NCBI RefSeq assembly: GCF_963678635.1
Contig: NC_087065.1
Coordinates: forward strand, 3,648,534-3,712,533
Origin: Symsagittifera roscoffensis
Lineage: Eukaryota > Xenacoelomorpha > Acoela > Convolutidae
Length of the DNA stretch: 64,000 nt
Direction: 5' to 3'
Part shown: piece by piece, positions 27,301-39,300 of the stretch
Layout of the letters: each line of letters starts with the position of its first letter
Numbering within the stretch: position 1 is the stretch's first letter
Notes under the pieces: generated by a model
What the model saw: the letters and a program-made list of their open reading frames with translations, nothing else
What the model was told of the DNA's origin: nothing
Databases searched by the model: none
Translations under genes and position numbers: made by a program

Positions 27301-30300
27301 CTTCAAGTTCACTAAAGTTTTAGAATTCTGAATGATCTTCAAAAAATTTCAGTTTTAAGATTTTCAAATTTTAGCAGGTAGAATGATTACTGATAGTTTG
27401 ATGAATCGAGAAAAAATTACCCGTCGACCCGTTTTTATTCAGATGATATAAAATTGTTATGACATTGTAGTAAGTTGATATTAAGGTTGATATATCAGCT
27501 TGACATGGTCAGTATAAAAAATCACTTATCTTCGTACATAAAAAATAGTGCTTATCAAATTAAGTTGTTCAAAAAATCACTTGTAAATGAAAATTCAATA
27601 ATAAACAGACATGATAAGAACAAAATTTTTCCAACTTTAAAAAGTCAACAAAAAGATGCGCAATTAGCTGAAAAAAATTCTCGGCTCTGGTATTTCTGTC
27701 TAAAGAAAAGAAACTATAGAAATTTTTGCGATGTTTTTCGAGAGGATAAAGCCGCCAACACTTTCGTCAAATAGTAGTTGAAATAAACTTCTATTGCAAA
27801 AGTATGTTCTAAAATCAAGTTCTTTTTTAATATCAAGTTTAATTTTATGATTTTAATATTGTAAATTCGAAGTTTGTATCATAGAGAAACCAGAAATTTT
27901 CCGTAATTTTGTTCGAACGCCGCAACGATGAGAAGGAAAAAATATATGCCAAAGAAAGCCTTTCAAAACATTGATTAATGTCCCCATCTAAAAAAAAAAC
28001 ACTTATTTTGCGTTGAACAAGGTCGCAATTTGCCTAAAAATTAGTTCAGTTTGACCAAATGAAGATTGTCTGATTCATGGAGATAAAATGTGGTGTTAAG
28101 GAAACATAATTGAAGCACGGTCCAGAAAAAATTGAAAACGGAATAGCGTCATTATGAAAATGTTAGGAAATAAATAAAATCCTAATTATTTTTTGAAGTC
28201 TGGCCTTTCAATTTGTTGGAACTGGGTTATAATTATATATAATTATACTGGCTAGTTATAAACAAATGTTCAACACCGCCTGTCTGTGAGTTTTGATAGA
28301 CTATGCTTGAGGTTCGAACCTCCCTAATAGACTAAGCTTATGCTTAAGTGTTTCAGGATCGACATTTTATTATTTCCAAATCGACAGAAATTCATTATAG
28401 CAATTGTTAAATTACTGTTTGGTATGAAATACGGATCCCTTTAACTTTTCACCCCTATGGTATCTATCATAGAATAACCAACGCTATAATGAACTAAATC
28501 AATGGTTGAGCATTTGCGGATTTGTACATAGTAACGAGTCCCCCTCACCCTTTTTAACAATATGGGGAAAAGTTAAAGAGATCGTGAAGTATTATAGTTT
28601 TCACTCAAAAGCTATTTCAAAAAACTTTCGAGGATGAGGTCTGCAGCTGAATTTCTCGGTAGGTAAAGTTTTCAAATATGTATTACGTTTTCTTAGCCGC
28701 CAGGTCTTCATTTCTCTTTTTGTGTAACTTCTATGGAGTGGTAGCTAGATGGTAGCAAAATAGAAAGCCACCGCCATACTGATTTCTGTGTAATATAGCT
28801 GTAACCGGCCCGGGCGGTTTAAAAGAAGGGACGGTTGAGAACAAATAGCGGCAAGTTCTGCCCATTGGTATCGATAAATTACATATGTAGCGTGGAATAC
28901 CTTACCTCATATGCGGCTGAATCATTTTTAAACCAAAACTGGCAGTATTTAATTTGAATATTATTTTAACATAAGTTTCCGAAGAAAGATTCGATTTGAA
29001 ATCAATACAAGACTGCTCGTATCAGGGCGAAGCCCTGAATGTTCCGACTGCCTTTTAAGGTTTATGGAGCAGCAGTAATAACATAAAAAAGTTTAATGAA
29101 ATAAAATAAAATGAATTTTTTTTTTAAATTTGAAATTTTGTATGAAAATCATCCCCCCACACGCCATATAAAGTACAAAAAGAGAGATTTCATTCGTTGT
29201 ATTCAATCAATTATGGCAAATAAGCTTCGTTCAACCAATTTGGAACGATTTATAAGACGGATTAAATCTCCGCTTACGCGTTAATAGCGCGAATTATATC
29301 GCGCGATAATTGTCCCAAATCTTTAAACCCTCATAACTTCACAAAAAATGATCACAGGTGAAATATCTTTTGAAATTTAAGCTCAAGACAACAATACCTT
29401 TTGAATGATATAAAAAAAATCCGTCAAAAATGGCTAGTTAAAAAGTCGAAATTTGTCTGAAGAAAAAAAACCCACCCCGAGCACAAATATTCCGTTACTT
29501 TCGTATCGAAAGTCGGAACAACAAGACTGCCCGTATCAGGGCGAAGCCCTGAATATTCCGACTGCCTTTAAGTTTTATGGAGCAGTAATATCATAAACAA
29601 CATAAAAAAATCAAATAAAAAAAAATAAAACGAAAGTTTTTATTTCTAAAATTTGAATTTTTTCTATGAAAATCATCCCCCCACACGCCATATTAAGTAC
29701 AAAACAATAGATTTCGCTCCTTCTAACAAATCAATTATGGCAAATAAGCTTCTTTCAACCAATTTGAAGCGTTTTCTAAGACGGATTAAATCTCCGCTTA
29801 AGCGTTAATAGCGCGAATTATATCGCGCGTTAATTGTCTCTAAATGGCCAAAATGGCAATCCTTAAACCCCCATAACATTATGAAAAATGATCACAGGTG
29901 ATATATCTTTTCAAATTTAAGCTCAAGACAACAATACCTTTTGAATGATATAAAAAAATTCCGTCAAAAATGGCTAGTTAAAAAGTCGAAATTTGTCTGA
30001 AGAAAAAAAAATCCACCCCGAGCACAAATATTCCGTCACTTTCGAATCGAAAGTCGGAACAATAATTCAATCAAATATGTTTAGCTACAATTGGAGTCGC
30101 CCTGATGTGTCTGCTGGTAACAACATCAGGTGAGAAAATTTGAGGATGCTACTTAAATTTTGAATTAATTCGAGCTCACTTAGGAGGTATCATTATAACA
30201 AATACTTTTCATGATTTTCCTTTTTGCGGCCTAATTGATTTCCAAAGAATTCAACACTTAACAGGGATAACATACGGGGATAACATACACCGCTCTCATA

Positions 30301-33300
30301 TAAAATAGTGATACCGGTTCTATTTCCTTCACATTTGTTCAGTTTATTTATTTCAAGGTATCTGTGGCAAATGATCGTTTTTCTTTCGAACGCTGAAAAT
30401 GACCAAATAAACCCGGCCGCCTAATTTCCTTAACCATATGAAATGAACTTATGCGTTTCTATTATCAAATAATTGCCAAATAATTATCTTGTGAGCTGTA
30501 AATTTCAGAAGGGCAACCTTTAATGGGAGATTGGGGTTATGTGCGACCGATTTCTCAAGAGTTCCAAGACAATATGTTGTCGGACAACAACTACGCAGAT
30601 CTGGCTGACATTCTTCTCGACTTGGGATGTGACTTCCAAACTGTTTTCGTACAGAGTATAGCATTTAATTTTGCTGATAATTCTGACGAGGCAGTGCTTG
30701 AAGCGAAGTGCGGCTCTCAGCACAAATGGATATATGGGACGAGTCTTCTTAAGGACGTTGAGAGTGTTTTCTCAGATGATCCCATTGTCTAAGGATTTCT
30801 GCGCAACCATTGCATGTCCGTTAATTTATCAATTATTGCTAATTTAAAAAGTTATTGAAAATATTACTTAAAATAACTCAAACAAAACAACTTTTTACAT
30901 AACTAAAGGACCTGACGCCTAGCAAAAAGCCTTTTCACGATTAAATGGGATCTTGGTACAACTCATGCTCGGCGTTTTTTTTTACTAATTTGAAACATAT
31001 CCCGGTCTGGATTGAAGTTTATCGAGAAAAGCAAACTATTGCTGTTCACAGAAAAATATTTAAAAGCCCGAGTCGAGATTTTTCACCTATTTTGGAGCAA
31101 GATTTGAGCGGTTTGAGCGGTTTTTTTTAGACCATCGCGCTCAAAATCTTGCTTCATAGCGAGCGGTTTGAGCGGTTTTTGAGCTGTTTATCTAAGAAAA
31201 CCACTCAAAAAACGCGCAAGAATTAAACGGTTCTGGAGCGGTTTATCTGAGAAAACAGCTCAAAAACCGCGCAAGATTTGAACGGTTTTTAAGCGGTTTT
31301 TCTCGACAAACCGCTCAAAAACCGTTCAAACTTTGCGCGTTTTTTGAGGTTTTTTTAGATAAACCGCTCAAAAACCGTTCAAATCTTAAGCGGTTTTTAA
31401 GCGGTGTTTTTAGATAAACCGCTGGAAATTCGCTCAAACAGCTCATTTGGAAGCATTAAAATGTCTTCGGTCGCGCAAAGTCGCAACATACCCATTTTGA
31501 GTCGCAATCGTCGCAAAATACCCGATTTGGGTCGCAATGGTCGCAACAGTCTCATTTTGAGTCGCAATGGTCGCAACATAAGACCCCGACCTCGACCCGG
31601 ACTAGAAAATTTTTTAAAATAAAGTTCAGCGGACTGAGAAAAAAGAAAAAACTTAATAGCTGAGCAATTGCATGCAGCCCACTCTAGCACAGCATGGTAT
31701 TTCAAAGTCGAGCAGATTGTTTGTGGTCTAGACATTCGAAAAATGTCCTGCTTGAGCCTGTGCTAGAGACTGCAGTAAACTTTCTTGCTTAGGTCGAGTT
31801 GTAGAAAGAAATTTTACTGCTTCTCAGCGTCATATTGCCTTTTCCGGGCCTTTTAATGGTTTTGATTGCTTTTGTTCATTAAACCACTTAAAAACCGCTC
31901 AAATCTTGCTTGGAAAACCGTTCAAAAACCGCCGCAAGAAATGAGCGGCTTCTGAGCGGTTTTTAAAGCAAGATTTGAGTGGTCTGACCGCTTTTTCCAG
32001 AAAAAAAAACGTCCAAACCGCTCCAATCTTGCTGAAAAAACCAAATCTTCAGCGGTTATTTGGCGCGATCTCGACCCGGGAGGTCAGTCAAACAAATATA
32101 GTACGTGTAGTTGTTTGAACCAAGCGTAAGAGGTACTTTAATTGGTTTTCTCAAAACGATGGTGTATCTTTTTTTAAATGAAATAAATGAACGTTTTGCA
32201 ATTTTCTTAATACCTAAATTGTATGACCAGCCATAGCTCTGAATTTCACAAACACTAATTAGGTCAGGCGAAACCTAAGAACCGAGAAAAAAAATTCAAT
32301 ACCATCTTGTTGATCGGTGGACGGGGCTCGGGTTGGAAGCCTATTAGCTCAGGTGTTTGACCAGAGATGAGCGACCAAAGTCTGCAGCATATATTTCTGA
32401 TCTCAAACATATCCAAATAATGACGAGAAAAAAAACATAAAAATGATTTTTTTTTTGTTTTTTGTTTNNNNNNNNNNNNNNNNNNNNNNNNNNNNNNNNN
32501 NNNNNNNNNNNNNNNNNNNNNNNNNNNNNNNNNNNNNNNNNNNNNNNNNNNNNNNNNNNNNNNNNNNNNNNNNNNNNNNNNNNNNNNNNNNNNNNNNNNN
32601 NNNNNNNNNNNNNNNNNNNNNNNNNNNNNNNNNNNNNNNNNNNNNNNNNNNNNNNNNNNNNNNNNNNATTAGGTTAGTTAGGTTAAGAAATGAATGATAA
32701 GTTTTGTAAAACCATGTCACACACTATATGTCTATGTAGGCATAGAAATACGTTTTAATGTAGTATCCTGTAAATTTTTTGGTACATGGTGAACTATCAG
32801 AAATCAAGAGCAGCAAAAAAAATTGAGATGAATTGTTTTTCTATTTAAGGTGGCACTTCTGATGGCATGATTTTGATCACATAAGTGAATTTAACATACG
32901 AATGATTATATACAAATGTATATAACCACAAACATACTAAGTAGACATTAATCGTGCTTACATTTACAAATAAAAACCTGATTACAATGGCCTATCTACA
33001 CGCACTATTTTACGTATCCAAACCTGATTGGTAATCTGTACCCACTAAGCATCTGGTAAAACAATCTAGAATAAAGAAGATAAGTAGTAAGAAGAATTTG
33101 GATTGATTTTGACATCGAATTTTATTTCCAATAACAATTATTTATACTAAATTGTTTCGAAAATTTTTTAGAACAACATGCTTGTACATCTTTTCTGATA
33201 TAACAATTTCCAATACAAGGCAAACCGTATAGTAGTAAATATCGAACATGCAATGCACACAATTTACACATAATTATATTACTTTGTAGTATCTGGTTGA

Positions 33301-36300
33301 AGATAGTACAGATACAACGCCTAGTAAAATGTTCTAGAAGTTCTTCACTAATCTGGAATTAAAGCTACATTGAGTTTGATTTTTGGCTTGACTTTTAGCT
33401 ATTGTTACACTTCTGAACATTTATACAAAAAATTACAATTACACATACCCGATAAACACGCGTAAAAAATCAAACACGGACATTTATACAGAAATTCCAG
33501 TTTATTCGAACCATTCGCTTATGAGCCGGTGATAGATCATACACAGCGTAGCCAAATTGGATAAGTTTCCCAGCGGATAAACAAATTCCCGGTAAAACTA
33601 AACCAGGTTGAAATGTAAAGGGTTTCTTTTGAAAATCTTTCTGGTTGTGGACATGACATCTATACCCAATCATAAATCTCAATCAAACATGGGGAAATTT
33701 ATGAGTTCACTTTAGATTAGCAGCTGAATACAAAAAAATGAAGGTGAGCCCAAAACTATGCTGTGTTTTTTTTTCTTGTCCAAAACTGTTTAATTTGAAG
33801 AATAGAAGCAGAGTCGATAAAATTACTATCAAAAAGTCAGAGAAGATGTGGTCTTGATTTATACAAAACAAACCCTTTATCAGCTATTTCGTTTCGAATT
33901 CATGATAAAACTTGTTCTGTTTTTTAGCGCAAAAACAACGCCTCTGCAGGCGCGTGCTTTCATCATTTGATTCTTAATTTTACCCGTTTCAATTCAGTTT
34001 TTGATCTCCGTTACCGCAAAACTTTAAAAAACTGTATGTGTAAGTTTTGACTGATTCCGCTCAAGAACGTACTATTTTTGACAGACTGCTCACTGAGATT
34101 TTCTTTCCTTCTAAGACAAAAATTAAATTCAACTAATGATAATTGGATCACACTAAATCACATATTTTCCATTTGGGTTATCTTTTTTCATTTATATCTT
34201 TTGAAAATTGGTTTGAAAGGCCATCAGAAAAGATGAATTTTTGATCATCAGAGTTTATATCATCGATTCAGCGGATAATAGCCAAAGTTAAGCTAATCAA
34301 AGATATAGATTTACTCATCTTCTTATTGAGTGCATTCCTTTTTCGTAGAGTCAAATTGGATCTCCCCAGGAAGTCGAGAGGCCCAAGTCGGCCTGGAAAT
34401 GGAGCCACCAGCTTCACCTTGTTATTCTCGTTGCAGGAAAGCAGTCTAACAGTGAGCCCTTGGTGCAGTTGGCAGACAACCGATATTAGCCAAATGTAAA
34501 CGCCAGTTGCTCGCAAAAAACAAGGAAAAAGGATCGGAACGCATCAATCTCTGTTATACGTGGCGTCAATTGAAAAGTTTTCAATCTGTTTTGTGTTTTG
34601 TGCTGCTTTTTTCAACTAGCTAAGTTGAATTTATTAATGTTTAGCTGTTTGTTTTTTAATCTAAATTAAATTAAACAAAAAGAACAATTTTTTTTTTGCT
34701 CTCAATTCTTTAAAATTAAAAAAAATTGTGTTTCATTTGGAACCATGTCTAAGAAACGATCGTTCTAGAAAATTCAAATTCGCAAAAGTAGATTGGGTTG
34801 TTAATTTTGCACAAACTTAAAATCTTCAAAGTTTTCTTTTTTACTGAAAAAATGAGTTGAACATCAGCTTAGAACATATTTTGTTCTCTCTAAAACATAC
34901 GTTTACCGTTAGTTTTATCATAGTTAAAAAAAAATTTTCTAAGATACTATAGCTCAAACGATCGATATTGCATAAATACGGGGGAAAAAGATGAAAAAAA
35001 GAACAGTTGAACCAACGAATGAATAAAAAAAACCAACTTTTTTTAAAAGATTATAAATCTCAAAACATTGGCTAAAATTTTTGTTTCGAACCAAAACTTC
35101 CACTGTCTTAACTTTTCTATACAGAGCTAAATAATTACTTGAGAGAATTAATTGAGTTCTGATATGTCAAAAACTCTATTCGGACCGTCGAACAAAAAAC
35201 TTTCAACATTTTGTTTTGAAATTTTCCCGTCCAATGCAAGTTAGTAAGCCTTGGTTTTTTCTTCTGACCACTAAAAATGCTTCCCATGACTCACTAATCA
35301 CACTTGACTAGAAGTTTGATACCGTTGGAAAATTCGTTTGGGAGGTCAACAGACATATTAAAAACTGTTTATCACCATTTTCTATTTTCTTTAAAGATGA
35401 AAAAAATTGCTAAATTTTGTAGATGACTTGGCTGAAAGCTGGCATTTTTTGCAAAACTCTGCTTGCGACATTTGATTGTAAAATCTAATTGTGTATGTAG
35501 GTTTGACTGCATTTGAATATATTTATACGTAAAACGTAATGATAATATTTTTGTGAGATTATTTGTGTTTGTAAGCAAATGCAAGAAAACATCTTTTATG
35601 TATGCGTGTATGTATGCAAGTTGATGTGTTCGTATGTATGAGTACTATTATTTTTCCTTATGCGCTTGTAAACCAAAACAATTGTAACTAGAAGAAAAAC
35701 TATAACCCAACATGATTTTTACTAATGTTTCTAGTTTTTCTTGAAAGTTTGACAAGATACTATATGCCCAGTATATATGTACGCACATATGCTTTGCGTA
35801 TGTGTGTATTCATGTAAACTGTTTGTATCTATGTAAAACTTTTTGCATGTATAAAGGTAATTAATCATGTTATATTCATTTGTGTATTCTAATATTTGTT
35901 ATACTTGTGTGTATTCTACTATTTGTTATACTGTATTCTACTATTTGTATTCTACTATATGTTATACTATTTATGTGTTCTCATTTGATTATTTAGAAGT
36001 TATGTAAATTTATATGATTTTATGTAAGTAAGAACTCTTAACTGCAGGTCCCCTTGATTGAGTGAATGAATACAAAGACATATTTTGTATCAATGTATGT
36101 TTTAGGCAAGTACTTATGCATGTTCGTATATGAGTATGAAAGGCATGTTTATATGATTGTATGTAAAGACGTATGAATGCCAGTCTGTAATGCGAGATTC
36201 TTTTTGTCTGAATGTGTGTGTATATTTGTCTTAAAAGTGTGAAGTGAATGTAAGTTGGTTTGTGTGTTTACATGTGGTTGTATTTTAATGGTCAGCAGAA

Positions 36301-39300
36301 CTAATAAATAAAATTTTTGCATATGTGTAAGCAAAACTTGCGTGTGTGTCTATTTATGTAAACTATGTATCTATGTAAAAGTGTACAACTTTTTGCATGT
36401 ATAAATGTAAATAATCATTTATTTACATACTATTTCTGTGTATTCATTTGAGTATTTAGAAGTTATGTATATGTGTTTGTTTTTATGTAAGGAGAACTCT
36501 TGACTGCATGTCCACTTGATTGTGTGAATGAAGACCAGCAAATATTTTGTATCAATGTATGTTTTTCAGTTTAAAATTATTTAAAAATTTGCTTGTTTGC
36601 AAATTGTACAAACTTATGATTGAAGTTTTATGTCTGTTTAAAAGGAAATTGTGTACACATGAGTCGTTGCATGCTTGTAAAGTACGAACCAAGTCTGTTT
36701 GTAGGCAAGTACTTATGCATTTTCGCATATGAGTATGAAAGGCACGTTTATATGAATGTATGTAAAGACGTATGAATGCCAGTCTGTAATGCCTGACTCT
36801 TTTTGTCTGAATGTGTGTATATATTTGTCTTGAAAGTGTGAAGTGTACTTAAGCTGGTTTGTGTGTTTAAATGTGGTTCTATTTTGAAGGTCAGCAGAAA
36901 TATTAAGTCAAATCTTTGCATGTAAGTAAGCAAAATTTTCGTATAATTGATTGCAGGTTTAAAAGCATGAAAGCAAGTATGTAATAATTATATATGTATG
37001 GTAGTTTATTTGCATTCTTCTTATGTATAAGATTATGTACGTTTGTATTCATACCTTTATGTAAGAATTCAATTTTGAATGTTTGTATGTATGGAAGTAG
37101 TTTTGCATATATATATATGTAACTTTGTACGTATGGTTGTATAAATGTCTCTAAGTAAGTTCATATTTGTATGCCTATATGTAAGTACGTATGTATGTAT
37201 CTATGTATGCATGTATGTATGTGTTTATGTAAGTTTGTGCTTATGTATACATGTATGTATGTTTGTATTCAGTAAGTGTGTATGTAATTGTTTTTGTATG
37301 TAAAACTGTATGAATAACCTTAAGTAAGTATTTAAATGTGTATGATTAAACGTATGTATGTAATAAAATACGTATGGCTGTTTTTTGTGAGTATGCATTT
37401 AAGTTTGCAACTTATGAAAATTTGTTTATGTTTTTTTTATGTTTACCAGTATGCAGCTTTATATGTTTGGTGGGGCATATATGTTTGAGTTTAGTTGTAA
37501 TCGTTTATTTTATTTCATATAAAAGTATATATGTAACTCAATCCAAATTTTTCTTATCTTTCTTCTTAAGTTTCTCGAATATTCTAGAATATTCAACCAG
37601 ACACTATAATGATAGTTTATTTTCATTTTCTTGATTTGCAAAACAATTTGATATTTTTTTAAAAAATTTTCCTCGAAATATTTGATCTTCCAGGTATCCT
37701 CATTATGAACAATTCACTTTGGAAATGTGGCTTATGCTGCATTGATAATTTCAATTTATCTGCAGTCAATGATTATGAAAAATGTTTGAAAAATGTAACA
37801 GGAATGATCAGTTTTCAATTTTTCACAAAAATTTGTCGATGGAAGCATCAAACAACAAGTCCAATTGGAGACAGCATGGAGACCAAAGTGTTTAATAAAC
37901 TGTTGCTTATAGAGATAAAAATTACGATAACAAAATTATTAGAAAAAATTTATGGTTTATTGAGGAAAATCATTGATCGTGCAGACGAATACGATCGATA
38001 GAAGAATGGATGAAAAGTCTCAGTGACATGTACTGCATATTTGAAGGATGATTGATCAATCTCTAAAAACCACAAGTTTTCAATGGTTTTCATTTGAAAA
38101 ATTATAATTTTGAATCAAACTTATAAACCCACAGAAGTGAAGCAATTGTGTAATCAGATAAACAGTCAGTACCACTTTTTTAAAATCAAGATTTTTTAGT
38201 CGATACTTTTTATGAAATAGCTCAAAATGCCTACGCCTTTTGTCTTTGAAATGATTAGCAAGTCTTTCTGCATTGAGGCTCAAAATTTTAATTCCTCAAA
38301 GTAAAAAGGTCTAACAAATTTTATTTTGGCAAATTAAACATATCTCTGTTAGTCGTTCGAGCTTAAGATAACACAACATAATTGACGTTTATCGAAATGC
38401 ATTGAAACTACAAAATGGCACTTACAAGTTTTCTGCAACTTGTAAGAAGTTGCTGTAGCCAAATTGGTGTGAAAGCATTGCTAAGTGTGAAACAGCTATC
38501 GTCCTGACGGAATCCGAAGATTCAGGTAGAATGTTAGTAATGCTTAATTTTTTATCTTACAATTTCAAACAAGAAACGGTTCTTCGAAAACAAGTCTTGT
38601 TATTATAAAAGGCAAATATCGATGCAAAATGAGAAGAAATATTATGATGCGAACTGTTTTGATACCGCTGGTGATCAGAACGTGAATGTGAAAGCTTGGA
38701 TCACCTCAAACATATTTTGAAAGAAAGGTTGAACTCTTGATAACACAATTAGTTGTAGATGAATAATCAAATATTTTGGTCAAAAAATCACCGTATTTTG
38801 AGAGGCAATAGCGTAATCATGGAAACATTCAAAAGATCAGATTTATATTTAAAAACATTCAAAATTTGATTTGTTGAGCAGAGGGTTAATCAATGATCAT
38901 AACTGATAGCGCTTCAAACTTCTTTTTAAATTCAAACAATAAATTTAAAAAGAAGTACTAAACGTTTTCTAGAAGCTCCGGATATGGTTTCCTTTTTATT
39001 ATAAAAAGTGGTATATGCAAGTCTTAGAAATGGCTGCAGCAAAATTAAGTGTTCATCAGTGTTCTCGTTTTTCAAGATCTTTAGCCACTTCAACTTATTA
39101 GCTCTTTCAACCTTTCTATAAAATCGAAGTTTTTTTGTCATAGATTCCAGACGTTTTTTCAGTCTCCTGTAGACACGGAAAATGGAAATGTCGAAATTTT
39201 CAAGCCAATTTCATTATTTTATAATTTTCAGTGTTTCGTATTTTTTCTTGTTTTTTACCTTCATTTAGCTTAAAGTAATTTTTTCATTTTTATTTCGAAC

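Noticed and set aside
27475-27774. 99-codon plus-strand ORF as a gene
   Set aside because: Lys/Asn-rich, no family, no upstream exon or leader; kept only as a remark.
31404-31622. Plus-strand ORF with S-R-N-G-R-N repeats
   Set aside because: It is only the translation of a 33-bp tandem repeat.
37374-37634. 86-codon hydrophobic plus-strand ORF
   Set aside because: Low-complexity translation of the TATG-rich tract; hydrophobicity reflects T-rich codons.
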